Source: Rhabditoides inermis (lineage: Eukaryota > Nematoda > Chromadorea > Rhabditida > Rhabditidae). Taken from it: a DNA stretch of 64,000 nt. The notes below the pieces were generated by a model. The model saw nothing but the letters and a program-made list of their open reading frames with translations, had not been told where the DNA came from and made no database searches. The stretch spans positions 723,501 through 787,500 of the forward strand of contig CAWZYM010000308.1 of the NCBI GenBank assembly GCA_963966185.1, given 5' to 3'. Below, piece by piece: positions 11,470 to 22,700 of the stretch; the stretch's first letter is position 1; every line of letters begins with the position of its first letter. Made by a program: the position numbers and the translations under genes.

Positions 11470-12360
11470 TGCGAGCTTAGCGATTTTTGGTCCCATACGT
11501 CTAGCAGGTTTCACTACACCACTACTTCATTCGACTGGCAGTATTTTTCTCATGAAGACAAGTCCCTCCGCTGTCGTGAATCTAACGTGTTCACTGGAGA
11601 GTGCAATCGGGAGCGCGCCGATCCCGACAACAGGAAGTAGCACATGAAGGAGTGAGTACAATCGCTTGTCTTTCCATTCAATAGAATTAATTCACATTAG
11701 GTTATTGTTCCTCGTTCGTCTCTCTTCTCTGGAGATGAACTATCTGGTGAACACTGTCGGCAGGGAACCTCTCGTCATCGAGGACAAGGAGTGCTTCCAG
11801 ATCTACATGCACCACTACTTTATGCGAGCTTAGCGATTTTTGGTCCCATACGTCTAGCAGGTTTGTCTGGAGGTACGCCCCTGAACTTTTTTCAAAAATA
11901 AAATTTAGACCTGCGTAGACCGACCGACGCATGAGAAAGTATCAATACTGATAACGTTGTGATATCATTGCAGGATACCGCGATGAAGTGAGTGCACTCG
12001 CCTCGTAACTGTTGACTGAATTGGAAGGCGAGCGGCGCGTGGACGGATGGACCGCAGCTTCCTGCGGACATGTCAGTACTACTTTCTGTTCTCTCCTACT
12101 TATCTAATACACACGACATAATTTATGCATACTCTGTAATATTTGTTCATGCTAGGTCTCATCCGTGCTCGGCTGTGGTTTTCGACGGACGAATCTATTG
12201 CTCAAGCAGTCAAATAGCTGTTCTCTCGCAAGGTGTGTGACCTTCTGTGGTTGTTTACCAAAATGCGGTCAGGTACCTGCCGTCTGATCACTCCCCCGTT
12301 TACCAGTTCTAAATGGAAGCTGTGTGTTGTCGCGGACTTCAGGTTAGTGAACTCGTAAAC
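11470..12360 (+). pseudogene. Degenerate coding scraps with a 41-bp direct repeat
   Basis: A 41-bp segment at 11471-11511 recurs exactly at 11824-11864 (it begins GCGAGCTTAGCG and ends CTAGCAGGTTT). A short open stretch at about 11739-11823 has coding-like codon use (it includes REPLVIEDKECFQIYMHHYF) and is broken by the second repeat copy; the sequence just after the first copy (CACCACTACTTCATTCG) overlaps in sense with the end of that open stretch. Further scraps run to about 12350. I read this as a rearranged gene fragment but do not recognise the family, and no complete exon set can be made. Confidence 0.3.
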
Positions 12361-12399
12361 GTATTCTTCATTCTTGTCAAGAATGGCCCTGCGAGAGTG

Positions 12400-13386
12400 C
12401 TACTGACCACTACGCTAGTTACGTGTTTCGACATTCATGGCAGGAATTGTTTGTGAACGTGAGATGAAATTTCCATTGTCCAACAATTTATTGTACTGTA
12501 GAACTATTGGACAACATAACACATATAATGTCTCTGACAAGAAATGTTAAGTTCAAATATATTATGCAGGATTCAGGATATGAGAATATAGTTCGTGCCC
12601 GCAATATAAAAATTCATCTGCAGAATATAAACGGGGTTGGAGCGACGGTGTGCGATGGGCGGTGATCGCCGGCGGATGGCTACAAGGTGATAAGCAACAT
12701 ACTCAGGTGGATATTATTGTGTCCTCGAGTCTTCGAGTTCTCTTTTTTATACGATTTAATTCACATCTAGATGCTGGTTGCTGACGAATGGAAACGGCTC
12801 CCATCTCTGCAACACTCGCGCTATAACTGTGGACTCGTCGTGATAGACAATGTGGGTGTGGGTGTGGGTGGAACGTGGAAAGGAATTTGAAAAAAGGAAC
12901 AGTTTTTCGCAAAAATGAATGTGATCTGTTTGGTAGATCATGACATCATATCATTAGAATAAATCAATCGGGACTAAATCAAGAGGTATATGCATACGTC
13001 ATATGTCCTTTTCAAGGTGATGTATGCGATCGGAGGCCATCTGGTCTCGTGGAGATGCTCCGTCTGGAGGAGGAGTGAAGATAAGAGGGAGACGGTGGGA
13101 GGAGCGAGTGAATGAGCAAGGTGGAACACATTTTTGTTGTTCCGGTCTACTTATTGATTTTGACAGTTCGTATGTTTCCTTATGTGCAGTACATACATGT
13201 ATTTTGTTGAAACTCTTCGCCGTAAATGTTTATTCAATCACATTTGTCACATAATCACAATATTCATGGTAATGCGTAATCAAAAGTGCAAGATTTAAAA
13301 TGTCTAGAACACGGATCTGTTGTAACACACTCGAGAGTAAACTAGTCATGTCAAAGTTAAGTTTTAAGTGGTAAGCTCTGTCCTCT
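12400..13386. other. Intergenic downstream of the ORP gene
   Basis: No supported exon or repeat. It contains the 3' flank of the minus-strand gene ending at 13387. Confidence 0.4.
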
Positions 13387-16300
13387 CTACTGCAGCATCC
13401 CCTCGAACAGTCTGTTGTGCTTGCCGGGGAATCCGCTCTCCTTCTCCTGCCAGTATCGACCATTCGACGTGTACATCTCCTTCCCAGTCAACCCATCCAC
13501 AGTCTTCTCAAAGAACATGTTCTGCACCCCGCCACACTTGAGCATCGCGCGCTGCTTCTGGAAGTATGGTGTTCGGGGTTACTGTAGAACTACCGTACCT
13601 GTTCGAGTGCCTCCTTGTAGTGCATCGCTTTCGGCCCGTTTCCCACGTCCAAATAGCGAACATCGGGGCGCAGTCTAGGAAAGTCAAAAAGTCAAAATCG
13701 ATAATCAATCGATATATACCTGGCGTCGCTCTGTGGCAACTGCGTCCTCTCCTCTGGCGTGAGCTCGTTGAGACCACACGAGAAGATGGTGAATCTATAT
13801 AAAGACATTATCACTTCAATGACGTTACCATTCTGACCCGTAGTACTTGCTGGTGCGGGCACTCGGCTGCTCGCCCGAATCGAATAGCGTCGACTTCTCA
13901 CCGTTCGGCTTCACCCTAAATGGCAATCAGCTGATCAGCTGATGATCAGCTGTTTATCTACCTGACGAGTGCCCTGTCCCATGTGCCAGCGAGCTGACAT
14001 AGCAGGTGCTCCTGCTTTCCGTTCGATGCCACGATGTCCGCCAACACTTCGCGCTTGTCCTGACAGTTCAAATTACCGTAGTCTTACAGTAACCTATAAT
14101 AGGCTCGCACTTAGCTCAGGATTTTGTTGAAAACATTTTCGTGAACAGTTGTAATGACGCGTCGCGTGTCCACACGCGACGCATCAAATCGAATCAGCTG
14201 TTTCTGTTCACTGTTGTTTTGGTTGGTTTTTGTTTGTTCATATTTCGTATTCATGTTCTATTTTTGTGTATTAAAAAGAAATGATTACTGACGCTTCTTT
14301 TAAAACATACACAATTGCTTAGCATGCGTGAATTCCGTTCGTATGTCGCGTTGTTGTATGTCTGTTTATTTCATGATCTATGTAATGTATATTTGTCGCC
14401 GTCGTGTTTTATAATAGTTGTGTTCACATTGTGCTTACATTGTGCTTACAACCTACAGTTGTGATTGCGAAGTAGTGTGTTTCAGTTGGATCATGATGGA
14501 GCTGGCGCACCGCGCTGATCAAGCCGGTTTCGTTGCGCAAGAAGCTGCGCGGTCATCGGGTGTGTGGCGCCAGATTCTGGATGAGGTAAGAATTGCGATT
14601 ATCATATTTCATCTAGTTGTGTGTTTTATTGTAGTATTAGTCATGGTTGTAGATGATGTCCGCACCGAGCCCGCTAACGAGAAGACGCGTGGATGTGATC
14701 CGACGAAACCGCCGCCTCGCCTGCCTGTTCTTTCCACTCTCCACCTCGCACTCTCGCACATCAACGGTTTTCAACTTCGCATTTTTACTTGTGTAAGTGT
14801 ATTCATAACAGTAGTGATAACATAGTCAACAGCAATATGATAATAGCGATAGCCCTCAAACGTAATTGTTGCAGGCTCACGTGGATGACAGCCCAGCAGT
14901 CTCCATCACGAACTACTGGCAGCTTGGACAAACACTTTTGATTGTGTTTGGACAAACAAACAACTTTTCAAAACCAAAGATTTTGTGTCATGGTTGCCAG
15001 GAGTGGCCGGCTGGCGCGCCTGTCTCTATTTCTCCGCCGTCTCTCGTTGTCTAACATATTTCGTCGCGCTCGGCTCTCTTGCGTGAGAGAGCGAAACTGG
15101 TGGGCGAGCCTACTATAGATACCGTACACTACTCGCCACATGAAATAGCAAAAGTGTGGGCCCGGGTGCCCCCGGTGTGGGCCCGAGTGGGCCCGCGCCC
15201 CGTATTCGATCATATCCAAGTATTTTCTAATGAAATTCTGTATGCATAATGAGAAAAGCATTCCGCATCGATCTGCGTTTACAGAATTTTGAAATTTTGA
15301 TTTTGATTTTTCCGGGCTCACACCCTGTGGGGTCCCACTGAGTGTCCCCGGTGTCACGGGTCGGCCCGCTCATCGCCGCGCTCCTATATCGCTTGTCACA
15401 GTCGCGCGCCGCGCCGCGTGAGAATCTTCAAAGGCGGCATGCACTGACTTTACACTTTGCAATGGCGGCCGCGCTGCGCGGGCTCATGCGACGCGTGCCA
15501 CTCGCTGTGACAGCGGCGAGCGATCAGTCGGCCGAGCCGTGGGTGTGGGACCGTGTGGGCCCGACGGGCTCACTCTGTGCCCCCGGTGTGGGACCGTGTG
15601 GGCCCAAACACGATATCTTCCTATTTCGCCATTTTCATCAAAAACAAACATTACTAACGGAATCCACATAGTGTAATTAGGCTGGAAACATGGGTGTGAG
15701 CCCGGAAAAATCAAAATCAAAATTTCAAAATTCTGTAAACGCAGATCGATGCGGCATGCTTTTCTCATTATGCATACAGAATTTCATTAGAAAATACTCC
15801 GATATGATCGAATACGGGGCGCGGGCCCACTCGGGCCCACACCGGGGGCACCCGGGCCCACACTTTTGCTATTCCATGTGGCGAGTACCTTGAAGGTGGC
15901 CCTGGCGCGCAGTCCATTGTTGCACTTGATAGCCATCACTCCTTCGTGGTAGATTTTCCGATCTTCGGGGAGGGACGTGGCGTTGTCGACGTGAGTCTTC
16001 ACCTATACGGGAATCGATCGATAATCAATCAATCGATATCCCCCACCTTATTCCACGCGTACTCCTCGGTTCCGAGGCGCAGTCTGACGGGCACGTCACA
16101 GGTGATCTCGAAGCAGGGGGAGAACTTGGCAGTCGTCATAGACGGAGAGAACGTCTGCCACCTGGAATGAGTGGTATGTAGAGATGGATACAGGATGGAA
16201 GGGAAGGGGCAGAACGCACCATGTCCATCCCTTGCCCTCTGCGTGCAGCGCGCTGATCTGCGGATTGTGCGACACCTGCAGGGACTCTCTCTCTCTCTCT

Positions 16301-18836
16301 CTCTCTCTCTCCCCTTCTCTCTCTCTCTCCCCTCTCCCTCTTCCCCTCCCCTCTCCTCCCCTCTTCCCTCTCCCCTCTCCCCTCTCCCCTCTCCCCTCTC
16401 CCTCTTCCCCTCCCCTCTCCCACCTGTTCAGCGTGGTACTTCCACCCGTCCTCTGCATAGTCGAATGTCTCCCCCACAATCGCATTGAACGGCTTCCTCG
16501 CCCGTCCAGCCGTGTAGTTGTACCCACTCACTGCGAACGCAGTCACAAGTGCCATCCTGAATCAATCGATAATCACACCAATCGATACTCGATCGCTACC
16601 TCTCCGCCGGATCGACCGTGTTGAGGGCGCGAGTGAGAAGGGAGGTGAATCGAAGCTCCTCGCACATAGACTAGGTATACGGTAGATCGACAGTATTCCA
16701 TACAGTACCTGTAGTACTGTGAGCGGTTCGTACATCGAGATCGGGACGCCGGTACGAGTCAGGGCGATCGTCGCAAACGCCTGAAAAATAGATAATGTGT
16801 GTGTGTGTCGATATTGATTTATTGATTACCTTGAACCCGAGCGTCTCTCCGGGAATCTGCTGGGCAGGTAAGCTGTCGCGACGCATCCGGCGGATAGACT
16901 GGAAACCAATTAATCAATATCAATGATCAATCGATATTCGATCGAAACCTTCTTTCTCTCAGAAGGCTCCTCATCGCGACAGGTGACAGTGGACTTCTGC
17001 ACAGCTGCCGGCTGCTCCTCTTTCTGCTCCTTCTCCTGCTCCTTCTCCGGAGTCGTGGTCTTCTCCACGCTCACCACTGGCTCGTCGCTGCTCTTCTCCT
17101 CCTCCTTCTCCTTACTGCCCCTCTTCCGCCTCTTCTTCTGCTCCGTCTTCCCCACCCCCTCCTTCTTGCTGTCTGTCTTGGATAGACTCTCCTTCCTCTC
17201 TGTCCTCTTGCTGTCTGTCCTCTGCTCCCTCTCGCTGTTGTCTCTCTGTGTTGGCTGCTCGGCGGATGCACTGGGGCTCTTGCGGAGCGCGCGCTTGCTG
17301 CGAAGGAGCACCTAGAAAGAAGGAGTGGTCAGTGGTGTCCACAGTGTCCCCACCTCGGTCTTCTTCTTCTCCACATTCATGGCGGCTCCTAGGGAGGCGA
17401 GCGATGCGTGCATCGTGCGGCGAAGAGAGCGTGTCTCGTCGTCAGACGAATCCGCTGCGATGAGTTAGAAGGAGAGATTATGACAAAATACGTACTTCTC
17501 GCAGTCTTGAGTTCTTCCTTGCTCAGCAACGGACTCCTCCTGTTGATCACCTTCACTCCGCCGTTACTCAGCGCAGCCAGCATTTCCTAGGTTACTGTAG
17601 TTAGGTATACGGTATTCTATACCTTCATGTCCCTCTGCACAGCCTTCACGTCAGCAATCATCTCTCGCGCAGATTCGATCGTTTTCGTAGTCTTTTCGAG
17701 TAGCCTACAGTTGATTAGGTATACGGTAGATACAGTACCGGTCTACCGGTACTCACTCGACAGTCATGCAGTGCATGCTCTGGCACTCGTCCATCACTCG
17801 CACCACCGCATCCAGACCACCCACGATGCTCGACGAGTTCTCACTGCAAGGATACTGTAATACCGTAAACCTAATTCAAATTACAGTACCTGATAGGCAG
17901 AGCGGTCGTGTCGTGATCCGGCAGCGGCGACTCTTTCGTATTCTTCGGCGTTAGCGGGCGCGCCCTGCCAATCGATAATCAATAAATATTTCATTACTCA
18001 CTTGCAGATCTGCTGGCGATGCAGGCGATGCTTCGAAAAAGCGTCCTTCCACGCGAGGTACCCGGCGTCAGACTGAATACGGTGAGTATAGTAAGATTTT
18101 CTAAAGTACAGTATGTTTACCGTACCATGGGAGAGGGAGTGAACGAGTGTGACTCGGTCTTGAACAGCAACACGAGACGCTTGTTCGTGTCATCATACAG
18201 AACCGGCACCTAATCGATAAGCTGATAATCAATCAACAACGATCGATACCTTAGAGAGGTCGATCTTGAACTCGTGCGAGAGCGCCACGCCGTCCGACTC
18301 GCGCGCCATCCGGTCCTGACACGATTGAGAGGGGTGTACGGTAGTGTACCGTACCTTGTAGAGCTTGAGAATTCCCTTGTTGAGTTCTGCATAGTAGCGC
18401 TTGCCAATATTGATGAGCTGTTTCTTGCACTTCTTCAACTGCACCTCTCCCGTGTAAGGGGGCGGGGCCTCCACGTGTCGCTCCGTCGGGAAGTCAGGCA
18501 GCGGGAGCAGCTGCTGCCAAGGACGCACCGTAAACCCCGCCCACTTGGTCCCGCCCCCCACCACAGGCGCGCGCCGCTGCTTGAGATGAGAGAAGGAGAA
18601 GGAGCGACGCAGCACAGACTTACGACTCTTGTCGGATTTCTCCTGCTTCACGCTGCCTGCAGGGAGGGAGAGGGTGAGAGGGAGAGAGAGAGAGAGAGAG
18701 GCTGAGAGAGAGAGAGAGAGAGAGGAGAGAGGAGAGAGAGAGAGGATGGGAGGAGAGATGGAGGAGAGATGGAGGAGAGAAGGAGGAGAGGAGGAGGATA
18801 GATGGAGGAGAGGGAGAGGAGGGTACCGTCACTCAT
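13387..18836 (-). CDS. Oxysterol-binding protein-related protein, PH domain plus ORD (ORP3/6/7-like)
   Basis: Twenty-three exons join to 2469 nt without a frame break, giving 822 aa: 18827-18836, 18355-18656, 18250-18315, 18126-18209, 18002-18072, 17890-17964, 17757-17843, 17623-17704, 17496-17586, 17354-17454, 16949-17311, 16830-16898, 16709-16780, 16600-16670, 16424-16556, 16220-16275, 16047-16161, 15889-16002, 13962-14059, 13829-13915, 13720-13794, 13599-13674, 13387-13557. Start MSDGSVKQEKS; stop TAG. Residues about 80-180 form a PH domain (YYAELNKGILKLYK ... WKDAFSKHRLHRQQI), the latter like ORP3/6/7. Residues 323-444 are a Lys/Glu/Ser-rich disordered linker. Residues about 455-822 are the lipid-transfer ORD: KPFNAIVGETFDY near 535, then the signature, read as EQVSHNPQ (usual EQVSHHPP), and a late K-x3-E-x3-R set (KEALEQKQR). 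The family moves sterols or phosphatidylserine against PI4P at membrane contact sites. No FFAT motif was recognised. The 14060-15888 intron carries a foldback insert. Confidence 0.92.
14060..15888. mobile_element. Inverted-repeat insert in an ORP intron
   Basis: The arm at about 15118-15335 and the arm at about 15685-15893 are near-perfect reverse complements over more than 200 bp; each carries CGCGCCCCGTATTCGATCAT, GTGTGGGCCCG repeats and a CCGGGCTCACACC end. The outer end of the right arm lies at the exon donor (GTACTCGCCACATG...), whose copy GTACACTACTCGCCACATG starts the left arm, so the inverted repeat includes the splice-donor region of the host intron. The spacer 15340-15680 is very GC-rich and is shared with 10994-11175. 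Upstream of it, 14440-15060 holds a coding-like plus-strand stretch (WIMMELAHRADQAGFVAQEA then a GTAAGA donor) that I cannot identify. The rest, 14060-14440, is AT-rich with GACGCGTCGCGTGTCC and its complement. Confidence 0.65.
16280..16423. repeat. CT microsatellite inside an ORP intron
   Basis: (CT)n and CCCTCTCC tracts on the plus strand fill the intron between the ORP exons 16220-16275 and 16424-16556; the sense strand of the gene is therefore purine-rich. Confidence 0.85.
18660..18822. repeat. GA microsatellite filling ORP intron 1
   Basis: (GA)n and GGAGGAGA tracts on the plus strand, pyrimidine on the sense strand of the gene, between the 10-nt first exon and the second exon. Confidence 0.85.
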
Positions 18837-18839
18837 GGC

Positions 18840-19780
18840 GCGTGGGTAGAGAGGCGACCGCGCGGGTCGCTGTCTCGAGACACCAGTGTCGCTCTTTCTC
18901 TCCCGAATATCCTCATTTTTCCACCGAGCTTTGTTTTCTGTTCTATCACGCAATCATGATTTCATTGACGCCCTGATTATGAAAAAGAAGAACTATAATA
19001 TTTGCTTTCAGAATAAATACGTTTCTGAAATAGAGCATTTGGTTTTCCGTTCATCACCAAAGTTACATTGTATTAAATGCTAAATTAAACTATAATGCAT
19101 TCCGCGTAGTTCGTCTTGTCTCTTGTACTAGTTTACTTGTACGAATCACAACAAAGTTGTACATCTTGCAATCAAACATCAAACAACGGAAAGTGCTTAT
19201 AGCCCCCATTTAATCCCTAATCTGAAATTCGTGACACTTGATTGAAGCAATTACACTTGAAAAGTGAACTTGGAAGAGGCGTGAAGGACACTCGATCGTC
19301 GGCCGCACGCTGTCATTTGCATATCAGTGGAGCGAGAGAGTGAGAGGGCGCAGAGAAGCGGGGGCGCGCGCGGCCTGAAGGGATCTGGGTCTCAAGCACT
19401 CGCCACTCGAGCCTCCACGGTCGGCGACCGCTTTTGTCCCAATCCCTTGATTTCTTGTCAGTCCTGGGTACTCTTTCCAGCCGAGAAATCGCTCCGTTAG
19501 TTTCCAGACCACTTTTCTGCACCTCTCGCCACTTACGATGTACTATAGGGTACTTGATCTTGATGTACGTGATTTTATGAACTTGACAGTTTTTTTATTT
19601 AACGCCTCCTTGCTTCACACTAGCGTCTTTGTTTGTGTTTGTATTTATGCTTTGAAATGATCTCGGCGTCTATTCAGCCCTCTATTGCGCGCCTTTTTTG
19701 AGTCAGAGTCAACTTCACGGAGTTCCATAGTCACTTTCAGATGCGATTCTGACGTACAAAGACGTATGAAGTAGCTGAGA
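18840..19780. promoter_or_regulatory. Divergent intergenic region between the ORP gene and the plus-strand gene
   Basis: The ORP gene starts leftward at 18836 and the next gene starts rightward at 19783, so this 0.9-kb gap must carry both promoters if they are separate. It is AT-rich on the left and has a GC-rich patch at about 19325-19420. No TATA box or trans-splice leader acceptor could be chosen with confidence. Confidence 0.4.
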
Positions 19781-19782
19781 AG

Positions 19783-22700
19783 ATGACACAGGAGAAATCC
19801 GCTGCTATGATTCGAAGACGCAGCCCAGTGCAGAACAGTGAGTTGGTTTTATGTTTATTTGTTGTTCATAAGTTCATAATAACTTCAACTCAACTTCGGC
19901 TTACTCTTTTTTATCATACATGACTATAACAGTATCACTTTTTATCATTAATCACTCTGTGAATCACTGCGTTTCGTTTATTTACTCATTCTATGAGATG
20001 GAGAGTGAGAGAGTGAGAGAGTGCAGTGGATATCTCATCATCATCAAGCCACTTCACCAATCAATACATACGCAATCCATTTGCAACTGTTCTTCATTCT
20101 ACTAATCTACTATTCGAAAACACTAGTGCGCTATTTGTAAGTCCCACTCCCTCCGGTCTCCCCTTGCTTCCCGGTGCGCCGAATAGTTTCCTAGAGACAC
20201 TGTCCCCAGTGGTCGCGGCGCGCGCGGCTTACATCTTCTAATCACTCTCTAGCCGATTATACCACTCCGTGTTCTTCTCCCACTTCCGGACTCCCTCTCC
20301 CCCTCTGCACCCTCCCCTCTGCCCACACTCTCTCACCATTGGTTCGGACCACACCACTCATTAGCGACGCGTGTTTCAGCACTCTTTTTGCGTGTTGTTT
20401 TTCGGTCCAGCGAACGGCTGTCTCGTATTTCGAACAGTTTCCTTTGGAGAAACGCCGGCAATTGCGCGCACTCTAGCGAGTCGAGACAGAGTCCATTCCA
20501 GCATTCCACTATTGCCCCTCGCCATTCTGAAGACCGTATTGCTATTACAATACCGTAACCTGCTACTACCGTATTCCTAATGTACTATGGCCGCGCCGCG
20601 CAGACCACGAAAATCGAGGAGAGCAAGGGAGGAGTGAAGCTGCTCAAATTCGTCCGAAGTCCGGCTTTAATAAGTCTTTCAATAATAAAATTTTTATTTT
20701 TTTTATTATTAATAATATTACATTAGAAATCAATTAAGGATATGAGGTTTGTTGTTTTGAGAAGACTCGTCTGCTCGTCGTCCGCGTGTCTTCTTCGGAT
20801 CCTCGCACAGCGAGAACCACTTTCAGAGGAGAGACGAGGAGGTACGTATTCACGATTCCCGTTTTCCTTTTTCCAACATTCATTACAACTTGAAAACTAT
20901 CGTGGCAGGTGTTGCGTTCTGCTTTATTCCATTCTTTGTGTTAGTCATGTACGGTTTCACAAGATTTTGATTGCATACCGACTCGGAATTCCATTTTGAT
21001 CCTGATGTGTTGTCAGGTGTTCTTCGCGGAGAAGCGTGAGATCGTCTCCTCCTCCTCCCCCTCCTCCCATCCCTCCTCCACTCCCCCCTCCACTCCCCAG
21101 AATGCAGCAGGCATTCCCAACGGGACACACAGGAATGGAATATTGAGGAAGGTCATTCAGTTTTAGAAATCATATTTTCATATTGATGAAATCGTTAGCA
21201 TTTTGGAATGGCATTTATACAACGTACTCTATTCGAAAACAAATGTGAAATGGCTAAGCTTACACGTTTATAATCATCCTGAAACGTAATGTGCAGACCC
21301 CGTCGCAAGAAGCTCTTCTCTCGCCGAAGAGCATACTGCGCAACTCGACAAGCAGCCAGGCGGCGAATAATCGCGCTGCGACTGCGAGTCCGGCGATTAG
21401 TCGCGCCGCGAACGCGAGTCCCGCGAATCTCCGCAAGCAGCTCAGTCAGGAGATAATCGATGCGGCCGGCAGTGTCCATGCAGTGAGTTCATACATATAA
21501 TTTGTTTCATAAAGTTTCATGAAAGTATTATTGAAAAAAAAAACAAAAAAATGTTCTATCTGTTATTGAGATAGCAAGCACCTATATAGTCTCAAAGTGC
21601 TTCATAAACGTGCTGCATACTGACTGTCGTTGACAGGCGACGCGCACTTCTGTGCAGTTCAATCAATACGAGAGGGACTCGAGAGACTCGCCCCGACAAC
21701 ACAGGAGGGAGACCACGCAACAACAGGTTATTGCTATAGGATATTAATCAGATCATCTCCATAAAGACGTGCAGCCCACATCTGACTTGAAACTCTGTTA
21801 GTTTTACTTGTGTTAGTTGGCGAGCAACACATGGTTTTTCAGTGTTTTTCAGTAGACAGTAAATGCAATCATACAATTGCTATGTGCGTCGTTATTTCTT
21901 ATGTGGGTATCTGTAACGCACGAAATGTATCGAATAATAAAAAAAAACCTGACGATGACGTCCATGAAACGTATGTGCTTGTTCAGAAGAGTGTTGTGCT
22001 GACAGTGTCTACTGGAGCGGGCCTTCCCCGCACGGATCCATCCACTCTGCGGAGGGAGGGAAGGGGGGGAGGGGAGACACCACTCAGGATGGCTGATCGA
22101 CAGGTGAACATATATGATTAGTACACTATTCTTGTATATCACGTTTCACTAAAACAATAGAATTGTTCGTTCAGTTTCGTTCAGTCAGAGTGGTTTTGTC
22201 AGCTATTTGAATTTTGAAACTTTTTCAACTACATACCTATCACACAAAAACACAATAATGTTAAATGTACTTATTTCCCAGGTGATCGGTGGATTCTACC
22301 GGCAGCGCTCTCAATCGATAGATGACCTGGACTCTGTGGGAAGGAGTGAGAGGAGCGAGAGGAGTGAGGTCGTCCGATCCAAGACTCCATCCCCAGAAGA
22401 GATCAGGAGACAGGTATACAGACTTTCATTACATACGTTTCACGGATTTGGTAGGTTTTAACATTTTACTGTCAATGGATCCGTCTCTCATTGCTTAACC
22501 GTCATAGAGAGTACGTCGTCCCCTGTCTATGACTACTCCCAGTGAGGGACTGATCTCTCTTGCGGCTATAGAGAGAGGATACCTGGAGAGCTCGCCCATT
22601 CAATTGAGGCGAGAGAGAGAGAGAGAGAGCCTATGTAAACAGTAGTTCAGACTCTAGGGAGATAGATTCCAGTTCACCCTATGAGTCTTATGATTGTAAT

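Noticed and set aside
16136..16555. Long minus-strand open frame with an Arg/Glu-Gly run
   Set aside because: It reads through an intron made of a CT/GA microsatellite; the real ORP exons are the two ends only.
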